In this document: piece by piece, positions 7,322 to 16,700 of the stretch
How the letters are laid out: the number at the start of each line of letters is the position of its first letter
Numbering within the stretch: the stretch's first letter is position 1
NCBI GenBank assembly: GCA_029552545.1
Contig: JAKPDO010000021.1
Coordinates: 1 to 51,717, forward strand
Reading direction: 5' to 3'
DNA length: 51,717 bases
From: Planctomycetota bacterium
GTDB taxonomy: Bacteria > Planctomycetota > Phycisphaerae > Sedimentisphaerales > Anaerohalosphaeraceae
Position numbers and translations under genes: made by a program
The notes under the pieces: generated by a model
Databases searched by the model: none
What the model saw: only the letters and a program-made list of their open reading frames with translations
Told to the model about the DNA's origin: nothing

Positions 7322-8155
7322 ATGAAACAGTTGCTGCTTTTTACGGCGGGATGGATGTTGGCGGCGTCAGTTGCGGCCGGAGCCGAAACGTCGGACGGGT
7401 ATGTGCTGGTTTGGGCCGATGAGTTTGAAAAAGACGGCAGGCCCGACCCGAACAACTGGACGTATGAGATTGGGTTTGTGCGGAACGAGGAACTGCAGTG
7501 GTATCAGCCGGAAAACGCCTTCTGTAAAGGGGGAATGCTGATTATTGAGGGCAGGCGGGAACGAGTCAGGAATCCCAATTACAGTCCGGACAGCCGATCG
7601 TGGCGGCGGAATCGGGAATATGCGGAATATACCTCCGCCTGCGTAAAGACCTCGGGGAAGCATTCGTGGAAATTCGGGCGGTTTGTGATGCGGGGGCGGA
7701 TTGATACGCGTTCGGGGCTGTGGCCGGCGTTTTGGACGCTCGGATTTGCCCGCGGCTGGCCGGGCTGCGGCGAAATCGACATTATGGAATATTATCGGGG
7801 GATGCTTCTGGCCAATGCCTGCTGGGACGGCGGGGGCAGGCGGCCGGCGTGGGATGACCTGAAAAAACCGCTGGAAGAGTTCGGCGACCCGGACTGGTCG
7901 AAAAAGTTTCACATTTGGCGGATGGACTGGGATGAACAGGTTATCCGGCTGTATGTGGATGATATGCTGCTGAATGAGATTGACCTGTCCAAAACCATCA
8001 ATCAGGACGGGCAGGGGGCGAATCCGTTTCATGAGCCGCACTATATTTTGCTCAATTTAGCCATCGGCGGCATACAGGGCGGAGACCCTTCGGAGACGGG
8101 ATTTCCGGCCCGCTTTGAGATTGATTATGTGCGGGTGTACCAGAAAAAATCTTAA
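7322..8155 (+). CDS. secreted GH16 family glycoside hydrolase (laminarinase-like)
   Basis: A 277-residue protein with a signal peptide (residues 1-20, ending VAAGA). The GH16 signature EIDIME is at 151-156, with Glu151 as nucleophile, Asp153 as helper and Glu156 as acid/base. Aromatic residues of the glycan-binding cleft (WPAFWTL, 134-140) precede it, and the C-terminal strand FEIDYVRVYQ is typical. The family retains configuration and cuts beta-1,3/1,4 glucans or galactans; a beta-glucanase is the simplest guess. ATG 7322 was chosen over an upstream in-frame ATG because GGAGG lies five bases before it. It diverges from the GH43 gene, so the two may share regulation. Confidence 0.87.
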   Translation: MKQLLLFTAGWMLAASVAAGAETSDGYVLVWADEFEKDGRPDPNNWTYEIGFVRNEELQWYQPENAFCKGGMLIIEGRRERVRNPNYSPDSRSWRRNREYAEYTSACVKTSGKHSWKFGRFVMRGRIDTRSGLWPAFWTLGFARGWPGCGEIDIMEYYRGMLLANACWDGGGRRPAWDDLKKPLEEFGDPDWSKKFHIWRMDWDEQVIRLYVDDMLLNEIDLSKTINQDGQGANPFHEPHYILLNLAIGGIQGGDPSETGFPARFEIDYVRVYQKKS

Positions 8156-8188
8156 GGTTTCGAACAAGATGAGGCCGGGGAGGGCTGG

Positions 8189-8263
8189 ATTCCCGCCTTC
8201 CTCCTCCGCTGAAGCTTCGAAGGACAGGTCGCGGGAATGACAGGAATATGCGGGAATGACAGG
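8189..8263. repeat. REP-like palindromic repeat fragments
   Basis: ATTCCCGC (8189-8196) is the inverse of GCGGGAAT, which occurs twice (8231-8238 and 8250-8257), each followed by GACAGG. This resembles the widespread small intergenic palindrome with a GCGGGAATGACA end. It fills the convergent gap between the GH16 and SMP-30 genes and could also act as a bidirectional stop. Confidence 0.45.
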
Positions 8264-8290
8264 GGGGTTGTTCGGTACCTTTCGAGATGT

Positions 8291-9169
8291 TCAGTTGGTT
8301 CCGACGGCCTTGGTTATTAAGTCGATTGCGTACACAGCGGACGGGGTGTTGATATAAAGGGTTTGCCGCTCGGGGCCGCCGATGCAGACGTTGGTGGGGC
8401 TCTCGGGCAGGTCAATCGTATCGAGGAGCTGTCCGTCGGGGGTGTAGATTTTGACCTGCCTGCGCCAGGTCAGATAGACATTTCCGCGGCTGTCGAGGGT
8501 CATCCCGTCGGAGCCGTCGGAGCAGAACAGCCGCTTATTTGTAAGTGTGCCGTCTTTTTGGATGTCATAAAGCCAGGTTTTGCCGGCGGCATGGTCGGCC
8601 ACGTAGAGGAGGGTCCCGTCGGGGGTTCCGATAAGTCCATTCGGACGTATCATATCGTCAATCACGCGGATAACCCGTCGGTCCGGGGTGATGTAATAGA
8701 CGTGCTCGCCGTCCTGCTGCATATCATCACGGCTGCCGTACCGAGGGTCGGTCATGTAAACGCCGCCTTTGGGGTCCAGCCAGCAGTCATTGGGGCTGTT
8801 GAATTTTTTGCCGTTATAGCCGTCCGCCAGGGTGATGATGTTTTTTTGGCGGTCAATTCGAAAAAGACGCCTGGGGCCGGCAGATTCGCAGACAATCAGC
8901 GAGCCGTCCGGGGCAACCTGAAGGCCGTTGGATTGATTGGTTTCGATGTATTTGGAGAGGGTGCCGTCGGGGGAGATTTGGTAAATCAGGCCGGCGGGAA
9001 TGTCGGAGAAGTAGAGGGTGCCGTTGGGGTCGGCGGTGATGCCCTCGGTGAATTGAAAACCGCCGGCGATTTTTTGGGGCACAGCAGAAGGACGGACGGG
9101 GGAGATATGTGTGTCAATCTGAAGAAAAAGAAGCATGCTAAACCATAAAAGGACAACTGAAGTCTTCAT
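8291..9169 (-). CDS. secreted SMP-30/gluconolactonase-family lactone hydrolase
   Basis: A 292-residue protein with an N-terminal signal segment (about 3-17). It is a six-bladed beta-propeller of the SMP-30/LRE type: repeated blades with the pattern PDG-x-L-Y are visible, and the metal-binding segments NSPNDCWLD (about 125-133) and YMTDPRYG are those of gluconolactonases. The family opens sugar lactones with Ca or Zn. The adjacent GH43 and GH16 genes fit a role in periplasmic sugar processing, though the substrate is unknown. It is convergent with the GH16 gene. Confidence 0.82.
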   Translation of the reverse strand: MKTSVVLLWFSMLLFLQIDTHISPVRPSAVPQKIAGGFQFTEGITADPNGTLYFSDIPAGLIYQISPDGTLSKYIETNQSNGLQVAPDGSLIVCESAGPRRLFRIDRQKNIITLADGYNGKKFNSPNDCWLDPKGGVYMTDPRYGSRDDMQQDGEHVYYITPDRRVIRVIDDMIRPNGLIGTPDGTLLYVADHAAGKTWLYDIQKDGTLTNKRLFCSDGSDGMTLDSRGNVYLTWRRQVKIYTPDGQLLDTIDLPESPTNVCIGGPERQTLYINTPSAVYAIDLITKAVGTN

Positions 9170-9321
9170 TGTCTAACTCCTTTTGTTCGTATATTATCGG
9201 ACATTATTCTATCGCAGAAATGAGTAAATAAAAACTGAAAAACGAATGTTTGAGATGCTGTCAGAGTTTTTTGGAAGGCATCTTGTGTTTCTGAAAAGTT
9301 TGCCGACACAACAGTGCTTTT

Positions 9322-9364
9322 CGAAAAAAAGAAAAGCCGAATCGTTTATTTGAACGACTCGGCT
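9322..9364 (-). terminator. terminator of the EF-hand gene
   Basis: AGCCGAATCGTT (9335-9346) and AACGACTCGGCT (9353-9364) form a 12-bp stem with one mismatch; on the minus strand it is followed by a T-rich tract. It lies just downstream of the EF-hand gene stop at 9388. Confidence 0.75.
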
Positions 9365-9387
9365 TGCTGTGTGCAGTTAAGAGCAGG

Positions 9388-10125
9388 TCAGCAGGTTGTT
9401 TCAAAGGGATTGTTTTGGAGCATTTTGAGAAGCTGGTCTTTTTCCTCTGAAGACAGTCCGAAAACATCCTGGAGGATTTTACTGAGCAGGTCGTAGCCCG
9501 TTTGTTCCTTTTTTTGGGATTCGCTATTTTCAGTTTCCTCTTGGTTGCTGTTTTGGGCGGGTGGAGGCGGCGGGGGAAGCGGAGACTGGGCAACAAAGGA
9601 TTCCAATTCTTCACGACTGACAACGCCGTTACCATCGGAATCGGACTCGGCGATTTTTTGACCGAAGAGACCGGCTGCATTCAATTCTTCGATGCTCAAG
9701 ACCCCATCGCCATTTGTATCCAAGTCACCGAGAATTTTTGTGCTGACTTCGGACGGATTGGGTGTTGGATTTTGCTGAATAATTTCTGTACCTGCCTGAG
9801 TCAAGAGTTCTTTCAGCGCATTCAGATCCGGTTTCTCTTTGAAACTCGATCTGGGTGTGATTCCCATTTCTTCCATTTTGGCTGTAATTTTGGCGAGGAT
9901 TTCCTCCGCGGTAATGGTGCCGTCTTCATCTGTGTCGGCTTGGGCGATTTTTTGGCCGAGTTGTCCGGCATTCGTGAGTTCTTCAGAACTAATGCTCCCG
10001 TCGCCGTCTGTGTCCAAGGCGTTGAGAATCTTGGAGCTCAGTTCATTTGGTTCCGGCGGTTTCATTTTCCCCAGGTGCATCATTGAAAGCATCTGACCCG
10101 TTCGTTCCACCCCATTGATTTCCAT
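9388..10125 (-). CDS. four-EF-hand calcium-binding protein
   Basis: A 245-residue acidic protein with four canonical EF-hand loops: 38-49 (DTDGDGSISSEE), 64-75 (DTDEDGTITAEE), 136-147 (DTNGDGVLSIEE) and 162-173 (DSDGNGVVSREE). The two halves (residues 27-85 and 125-178) are internal duplicates, each followed by the phrase LGQKIA or FGQKIA. A proline stretch at 183-189 leads into a polar, then helical, C-terminus. I prefer ATG 10125 because AAGGG lies about eight bases upstream; an in-frame ATG 16 codons earlier has no ribosome site. There is no signal peptide with either start, so calcium sensing in the cytoplasm or export by another route is possible. It has its own terminator. Confidence 0.8.
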   Translation of the reverse strand: MEINGVERTGQMLSMMHLGKMKPPEPNELSSKILNALDTDGDGSISSEELTNAGQLGQKIAQADTDEDGTITAEEILAKITAKMEEMGITPRSSFKEKPDLNALKELLTQAGTEIIQQNPTPNPSEVSTKILGDLDTNGDGVLSIEELNAAGLFGQKIAESDSDGNGVVSREELESFVAQSPLPPPPPPAQNSNQEETENSESQKKEQTGYDLLSKILQDVFGLSSEEKDQLLKMLQNNPFETTC

Positions 10126-10369
10126 ACATTTTTCCCTTTCAAATGAGTAACTGTCTTTTACGCTGAAGCACAAGGATATTGTGCAAAATTTATGCCAAGG
10201 GTCATTGTGAGAATGTTTTCTGCCAATACCAAGGTTTTTAGGCCGAAAATGGCGGATGTGAGCACCTTTTTTCCTGTCAAGAGGGAATTTTTTTCCGGAT
10301 TCATAGAAATTTTTTCTGAGGCAGCGATTTCGTCTTATTTTTTTTCAGGAGAAAGCATAAAGTTGGTTG

Positions 10370-10397
10370 TTGACAAGGGGGTTTGTTTTTTTAGTTT
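10370..10397 (+). promoter_or_regulatory. candidate folD promoter
   Basis: TTGACA at 10370-10375 and TAGTTT at 10392-10397 with a 16-bp spacer, the same spacing as the rRNA promoters. The start of transcription would be about 30 bases before the folD GTG. The remaining 10126-10369 bases are T-rich and show no other gene. Confidence 0.5.
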
Positions 10398-10434
10398 GGG
10401 GAAAAAAGAACGAGTTTGGAAAGGACAATTACAC

Positions 10435-11322
10435 GTGGCGGCAAAGATACTTGACGGCAGGCAGATAGCATCTCAGATGCGGGAAGAACTGAAAGGGCGG
10501 ATTGCGGGACTTGTTCAGCGGGGTATTCGCCCGGGGCTGGCGGTCATTCTGGTGGGGGATGACCCGGCATCCAAGTCGTATGTGACGGCCAAAGAAAAGG
10601 CGTGTGAAGAGGTCGGGATTTATTCGAGCGACAATCGGCTGTCTGCCGCAACGACGGAGACGGACCTGCTGGGGCTGATTGAGCGGTTCAATCGGGACCC
10701 AAAGATACACGGGATCTTGGTTCAGCTGCCGCTGCCGAAGCACATAAACGAAGAGCGGGTTTTGAATGCGATTTGTCCGGAAAAGGATGTGGATGGTTTT
10801 CATCCGGTGAATGTGGGGCGGATGGTGATTGGACAGCGGTGTTTCCTGCCGTGCACGCCGCATGGGGTTGTGCAGATGCTCGTGCGAAGCGGGGTTGTTC
10901 TGGAGGGAGCGGAAGTCGTGATTGTGGGGCGAAGCAATATTGTGGGCAAGCCGCTGGCCAATCTGCTGATTCGGAAGGGACGGATGGGAAATGCAACGGT
11001 GACGATTTGTCATACAAAGACGCGGAATCTGGCCGAGCATGTCCGTCGGGCGGATATTGTAATTGCGGCGGCAGGACGTCCGAGGACGATTACGGCCGAT
11101 ATGGTCAAGGAAGGGGCGGTAGTGATAGACGTAGGGGTTAATCGAGTCGAGGATGCGTCTTCCAAGAACGGGTATCGGCTTGTAGGCGATGTGGATTTTG
11201 AGGCGGTCCGACAGAAGGCGTCGATGATTACGCCGGTGCCGGGCGGGGTGGGGCCGATGACGATTACGATGCTTTTGTATAATACCGTGGAGTCGGCGGA
11301 GCGGGCGGCGGAAAACCGTTAA
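10435..11322 (+). CDS. folD: bifunctional methylene-tetrahydrofolate dehydrogenase/cyclohydrolase FolD
   Basis: A 295-residue protein of normal length when started at GTG 10435, which has AAGGA nine bases upstream; the open frame extends further upstream but that part is not FolD-like. Family motifs are present: SYVTAKEKACEEVGI with the catalytic Tyr49 and Lys53, QLPLP, the PCTPHG motif, the nucleotide-binding VIVGRSNIVGKP and the C-terminal PVPGGVGPMT. It interconverts 5,10-methylene- and 10-formyl-tetrahydrofolate in the cytoplasm with NADP. This links to the glycine cleavage operon at 30690-35192, which makes methylene-tetrahydrofolate, although the genes are not adjacent. Confidence 0.95.
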   Translation: MAAKILDGRQIASQMREELKGRIAGLVQRGIRPGLAVILVGDDPASKSYVTAKEKACEEVGIYSSDNRLSAATTETDLLGLIERFNRDPKIHGILVQLPLPKHINEERVLNAICPEKDVDGFHPVNVGRMVIGQRCFLPCTPHGVVQMLVRSGVVLEGAEVVIVGRSNIVGKPLANLLIRKGRMGNATVTICHTKTRNLAEHVRRADIVIAAAGRPRTITADMVKEGAVVIDVGVNRVEDASSKNGYRLVGDVDFEAVRQKASMITPVPGGVGPMTITMLLYNTVESAERAAENR

Positions 11323-11330
11323 AAGGCCGA

Positions 11331-11978
11331 TTATTGGAGATGGCTTTCATCCGGCCGGTTGGGTGAAGGAGAGGGGGGTGTGGAAGTTTGGTTCAGCGGG
11401 GCGGAGGAGGGCTGTGCCGACGGGGAAACAGGAAGGGGTTTGGGGTCTCCGAGTGAAATGAGGTACTCGATGGTTTTTTGGGGCTTATCAGCCAGATACT
11501 GAAGGGACCATCCGGCCATAAAATGACATATTTTTACGGTTGTAGAGGAGGAAAAGGTTTTCATTTTGTCGAGGGAAATGAGCCGCAGGAAGAGTTCATG
11601 TCTTGAAAAGGGCATAATGCAGACGGCTAAAAGAAGAAAGGAGGTCAGGGTATAGCCGATCAGGAAGCCGAGCAAACTGCCGGCGGCTTTTTCAAAAGCA
11701 GCCGGAAAGACGCAGTCGGCCCCGCGGAGAAAGAGGTAATAGCAGATTCCCTGCAGGAGGATAAAACAGGCGGCGGCCAGGAAAAGGATGGAAAATGCGG
11801 CGTAATACCCGGATTCCTGCAGGACGGGGTTGTTTTTGAGGAGGGCGGGTGCGGCCATGACGGCGATATAGAGGGACATCAGGAAATTAAAGGCGGCGGC
11901 GGCCATGATGTAAACGCCTTTTTTGAAGCCGAGCCAGGCGAAAAAGATTCCGAGCAGCAAGGCGGCAAACCAAACCAT
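11331..11978 (-). CDS. CvpA-like membrane protein
   Basis: A 215-residue protein with four hydrophobic segments (about 1-18, 22-45, 57-85 and 97-122) and a proline/serine-rich cytoplasmic or periplasmic tail after about 180. The N-terminal glycine-rich pattern GIFFAWLGFKKG resembles the CvpA family (colicin V production protein), whose molecular role is poorly defined. It begins one base after the stop of the membrane-anchored ATPase gene and ends the T2SS cluster, so the two are cotranscribed. Assignment to CvpA is moderate. Confidence 0.6.
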   Translation of the reverse strand: MVWFAALLLGIFFAWLGFKKGVYIMAAAAFNFLMSLYIAVMAAPALLKNNPVLQESGYYAAFSILFLAAACFILLQGICYYLFLRGADCVFPAAFEKAAGSLLGFLIGYTLTSFLLLAVCIMPFSRHELFLRLISLDKMKTFSSSTTVKICHFMAGWSLQYLADKPQKTIEYLISLGDPKPLPVSPSAQPSSAPLNQTSTPPSPSPNRPDESHLQ

Positions 11979-11979
11979 G

Positions 11980-13569
11980 TTATCCTCCTAAGTGGGAAGT
12001 GACTCGTTTGATTTCCTCGAGGGTGGTAATGCCTGCCAGAACCTTGGCAAGCCCGTCTCTCCGCAGGGTGGCAAAGAAGTCGCGGTCGCCTTTCTGTTTC
12101 ATATCGGCGGGGGTGAGGGTGTTGCTGACGAGGGTATGCCGGAGTTTGTCGTCCATGTAGGTGACATCCATGATGGCGATTCGGCCGTAATAGCCGGTTC
12201 CGCCGCAGCGGCCGCAGCCGCGCGCCTGGAAGATTTTGGTCTGGTCGAGATTATTCTGGATGCAGTAGTTGATTTGGCTTTGGGTCAGTTCGGCGGGCCC
12301 TTTGCAGGCGTCGCAGAGCCGGCGAACCAGCCGCTGGGAGATAATGACGCTCAGGGCGGAAGCCAGCAGGAGGGGACGGACTCCCAGGTCCATCATCCGC
12401 ACGAGGGCGGCCATATTGCTGGAGGCGTGAAGCGTGGCCAGGACGAGGTGTCCGGTCTGGGCGGCCTGCACGGCCATGGCGGCGGTTTCCGCATCGCGGA
12501 TTTCCCCCACACAGATGACATCGGGGTCCTGACGCAGGATGCTTCGCAGGGAGGAGGCAAAAGTTACGCCGGCCTTGACATTCACTTCAATCTGGCTGGC
12601 GTGGGGCAGAACGTGTTCAATGGGGTCTTCGATGGTGACGATGTTGCGTTCCTGGACATTCATATTGGAGAGCATTGCATAAAGCGTGGTTGTTTTTCCG
12701 CTGCCGGTCGGACCGCAGACCAGAACCATCCCGGAGGGCTGCCGGATGATATTTCGAATGGCCTTCTGGGTTCGGTCGTCCATTCCGATTTCCTCCAGGG
12801 ACATCAGGCCGCGGGTCTGGTCGAGGACGCGGATGGCCAGTTTCTCCCCGCCGAGGACACCGGAGGAGGCGACACGGAAGTAGATTTCGCCGTCGGGCGT
12901 TCGGGCCATAAAAGCGCCGTCCTGGGGGCGGCGTTTTTCGGCGATGTCCATTCCGGAAATGGCTTTGATGCTGTTGATGACGGCGTTGCAGACCTTGCTG
13001 TCGATTTCTTCGTGAACACGGAGCATCCCATCGATTCGGTACCGAACGGTATAGATTGCATCGGATTTGGGGTCAATGAGAATATCCGTGGCTCGCCCCT
13101 GAAGGCCCTCGAGGATAAGCCGTTCCGTCAGGTCCAGAATCTCGCGATTGGTCCGTCTGCCGGAGGACTGCTGGGCATAGACATCGGCAAAATGCCGTCC
13201 GGCGGCGTCCATCAGTTCAATCGAGGGGCCGATGGAGGTGATGGGACGGGCCTTGCTGATAGGGTTGGTTCGAAAGACGGCGGCAAGGGTGTATTTAGGC
13301 AGGTCAGCCCAGGCAAGCTTGCCGGCCTGAATTTTCTGGACGACATCTACGACAAAGAGGACAAAGAGAACGGCCGGTCCGAAAAAGAGGGCGGCCGTAT
13401 TGGCCAAAGCCCGATATTGGTTGAGAATCAGGGGGCTTTCATCGGAGCGGCGGACGGAATACAGGCACAAAAAGAACCAGCTGATCAGAAAAATAACTTT
13501 GTAAGGACTGAAAGGAAGAGCCCAGTCCATCTGCCCCCAATCCGCCACAAGCCCGTTCAGATCGGCCAT
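11980..13569 (-). CDS. membrane-anchored GspE/PilB-type secretion ATPase (second ATPase of the cluster)
   Basis: A 529-residue traffic ATPase with Walker A GPTGSGKT at 286-293, Asp-box region around 313-318, Walker B VICVGEIRD at 351-359, His box near 373-381 and a zinc knuckle of two Cys pairs (419/422 and 452/455). In place of the usual N-terminal MshEN or N1 domain it has two predicted membrane segments (about 24-38 and 58-78). It differs strongly from the standard GspE at 24639-26381, which has the normal N-terminus. Two assembly ATPases in one cluster, one fixed to the membrane, is unusual. It follows gspD after a 131-base gap that holds a candidate promoter. A role as a second motor for the pseudopilus, or for a related pilus, is inferred. 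Confidence 0.85.
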   Translation of the reverse strand: MADLNGLVADWGQMDWALPFSPYKVIFLISWFFLCLYSVRRSDESPLILNQYRALANTAALFFGPAVLFVLFVVDVVQKIQAGKLAWADLPKYTLAAVFRTNPISKARPITSIGPSIELMDAAGRHFADVYAQQSSGRRTNREILDLTERLILEGLQGRATDILIDPKSDAIYTVRYRIDGMLRVHEEIDSKVCNAVINSIKAISGMDIAEKRRPQDGAFMARTPDGEIYFRVASSGVLGGEKLAIRVLDQTRGLMSLEEIGMDDRTQKAIRNIIRQPSGMVLVCGPTGSGKTTTLYAMLSNMNVQERNIVTIEDPIEHVLPHASQIEVNVKAGVTFASSLRSILRQDPDVICVGEIRDAETAAMAVQAAQTGHLVLATLHASSNMAALVRMMDLGVRPLLLASALSVIISQRLVRRLCDACKGPAELTQSQINYCIQNNLDQTKIFQARGCGRCGGTGYYGRIAIMDVTYMDDKLRHTLVSNTLTPADMKQKGDRDFFATLRRDGLAKVLAGITTLEEIKRVTSHLGG

Positions 13570-13587
13570 ACGACCTTATACACTCCT

Positions 13588-13618
13588 CATACCTGTTTTT
13601 TATAACGCTGTAGGTATG
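13588..13618 (-). promoter_or_regulatory. inverted repeat in the leader of the second ATPase gene
   Basis: CATACCT (13588-13594) and AGGTATG (13612-13618) form a 7-bp hairpin. The ribosome site of the downstream gene (AGGAGTG on the minus strand, 13587-13581) abuts it, so it could modulate translation or be an operator. Confidence 0.4.
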
Positions 13619-13624
13619 AAAGGT

Positions 13625-13653
13625 ATTTTATCCGGCTTGGGAAGCGATATCAA
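13625..13653 (-). promoter_or_regulatory. candidate internal promoter before the second ATPase
   Basis: On the minus strand TTGATA (13653-13648) and TAAAAT (13630-13625) are 17 bp apart. It would let the ATPase-cvpA pair be expressed apart from the rest of the T2SS operon. Confidence 0.5.
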
Positions 13654-13700
13654 TCCATTTCTTATCCGATTATTTTTGTCCTCAAGCGGGGGTTGCCGAA

Positions 13701-16700
13701 TCAGGGCGTTTCATCCTGCAAAAACCGCTGGCGGATATTCTCCTGCATTTGCTCGATTTGTGTTTTGACTTTCGAGTGCGGCTGATAAATCTGACTGTTT
13801 CGCTCTTCTTCTGATTCCGTCGGCATTTGAGCCAGACCCCGCTCATCGATGACGTAAGGCGTAACAAAGACGAGCAGTTCGTCGTTCTGAAGGACGATGT
13901 TGTTGTGTTTAAACAAGCCGCCGACCAGCGGAAGGTCTCCGAGGAGAGGCACTTTCTGGACGATGCTGACATCGTTCTGGAAGAGCAGACCGCCGAGGAT
14001 GACGGACTGGCCGTCGTTGACAATCATGTGGGTCATGGTATCCAGGTTCTTTCGGGTCGGCTGGGTGTTGACGATTTCCTCCTGCAGCTGCGAGATATTC
14101 AGATGAATAGCCATATCGACGGCCTTTTCCGGGGTGATGTTGGGCCGGATTCGCAGGGTGACGCCGACATCCTCAAAGTCAAAGGTGCGCTGAACGGAAT
14201 TGGTGTTGGTGCGGTCGTAGGAGTCACCGGTGATGAAAGCCACCTTCTGGGCCTTGACAAACCGGGCTTCTTCGTTGTCCTTCGTCCACAGTGTGGGCTG
14301 GTTGAGAATCTTGGCGTTGGCGTTTTTGACCAGGAAATCGATCAGCAAATCCGCATTGCTTTCGGCGGAGAGGGCAAAAGACTGCCGCGAATAGGTGGCG
14401 GTCAGGTTGTTGAGGATATCGACGGCGTTGACGCCGATGGTGCCGAAGGCACTGGGGTCGGAGGAAAGGCGAACCCCCAGCGAAGTGACATCGCTGTGGT
14501 CGATTTCCATGATGACGACCTTGATCATCACCTGCATGCCGGGCTGATCAAGCTGTTCAATCATCTTGAGGATGTCATCCATAAACTTCGGCGGTGCCAG
14601 AACCAGCAGCGCTTTGCTGCGGGCAACCGGGATAAAGCGGACCCGTCCGATGAGGTTGCTGGGCGGCATCTGGTCTTCGCTTTGGCGCTGGGTGGTCCAC
14701 CAGGGCCGGATGGTTCCGGCGGATTCCTGCATTTGGGCTTCTGTGGTGGTTGTGGACGTAGATTCGGTGCTGTAGGCGCTGAGCCCCTGCACGCTTCGCT
14801 GAATGGTAGCGGTGGTGCCGGCTTCGTTGAGGATGGCGTTCAGCTGCTCACTGAGCTGCTCGGCATCGGCGTATTTGAGCGTGACAACGCGGGGCACTTC
14901 GGCGCCTTCCTGGCCGTCCAAATCCTGCACAAGCCGTTCAATCACATCATAGGCCTCGGGGATTTTGCTGATGACGAGGATTTTTTTTGTGTCGGGAACG
15001 GCTTCAAAGGTGAGCATTCCATAGAGGGAGCCGACAATTTTACCCTTGGTCTGTTCCTGTTCACCGAACAGAATCCGCAGCAGCGACCGGGAGCCGGAGG
15101 ACTCGGATTCCTCGCTGAACAGGCGGGTGAGCAGGTCGGCCATTTTGACGGCGTCGGAGTTTTGAAGGGTAATAATGCGGTACTGGTCTTTGCGCAGGTC
15201 CAGGGGGATGTCCCATTCCTCCTCAATTTGTTTGGCGATGCGCTGCATGTTCTTTTCGGAGGCAATGACGGTCACCTGCCGCAGCGTCGGATAGGAGATG
15301 ACTTTGACGGTTTCCTCCGGATTGATGGTTCGAGAGCGGGAGGTGGTTCGGCTGGAGCCCCAGCTGTAGGAGCTGAGGGTTCCGGCCTCGGTTTCATAGA
15401 GTCCTTCGATATTCTGCTTAATCTGGTCGGGGTCGGCGTGTTTGAGTTTGAAGGTACGCTCAATGTAGATGTCTTCTTTGGGCAGGTCAATCTGGGCGAT
15501 GAGTTTTTCGACGATTTTTCGATTTTCATCGCTGCCGAAGACGACAATCTGATTGGTGCCCTGCAGGGGCTGGACGATGAGGTTGGCGGTCAGGTCTGTG
15601 CCGGGCATCTCGCGCAGGGCCTGGGTGACCATCGTGGCGACTTCGCGGACATCGGCGTAGCGAATCTGGAAGACCTGCTGCTTGGGTTCGGTGCTTTCGC
15701 CGATGTCGAGTTTCTGAATCCAGGATTCCACGGTCTGCATATCTTCTCGGCTGCAGCGAGCCAGAATCCAGTGCTGTTTGGGCATAGCAATCAGCCGGAT
15801 GGGGATTTCGCTGGTTGGAATGACAACGGCCGGGGCTGCGGGAGTTGTTGTTTGGGTGCCTTCCCGTCCTCGTCCGGGACCGCGGAAACCGCCTTGGGAA
15901 GAGGAGGTTCGCTGCGTCTGGGCGGTTTGGCCGAGGATGAGGTTAAGAACCTGGACGACCTCGATGGGGTCGGCGTATTTCAATTCAAAGATGCGTTCAA
16001 CCGTTTGGGAGGACTCCGGCACATCCAGCTGGAGGATGACCTGTTCGATGCGGCGGAGATTTTCGACGGTGTCGATGACGGAGATGCGTCCGGTGGCTTC
16101 ATCGGCGGTGACGTGGCCGTATTCTGCGGTCAGGGAGCTGACAATCTGGGCCATTTGAGAGGCCTTGTAGTTGGACAGCTGGTACCACTTTTCGACAACC
16201 TGGGCGGGGTCGGAGATGCGGGCCAGCGGTTCATCTACGCCGAGAGTCGGGACGGCCCCGAGCCGGGCACTGGCTAAGGGCTTTAGGAAGATGGTGCTGC
16301 CGGTTTGGTCCACGAGGACTCCGCGAGAATGGAGGGCGGACACGAGCAGGGCCAGGGCCTCCTCGCGGGTGACTCGTTTGGGAGAATAGACAGTAATGCG
16401 GGTCTGCATGATTTCATCGTTGACGGGGATGACGGGTTTGTTGGTCCAGTCGGCGAGGATTTTCAGGATGTTTTTCATCTCCATATCATTGAGTTGAACC
16501 GATTCGAGGCCGTCTCCGGGCTGATTGGGGTCGGAGCGTCCCATTTCACCGGGTCGCGGGCCGCGGTCTCCGAACCCACCGAAGCCGCCGAAGCCCTCGC
16601 CGCGTCTGCTGAACCGGGAACGGCGGGACTCCTCCGGCTGGGAGGGCTGATTTTCTGCGGCCGGCTGCGTTGGAGATTGTTCTGCAGCCGGCTGATTGGG

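Noticed and set aside
11992..16277. Very long plus-strand frames antisense to gspD and the second ATPase (537 and 816 codons)
   Set aside because: These are shadows caused by GC-rich codon bias; the opposite strand encodes unmistakable secretin and ATPase motifs.
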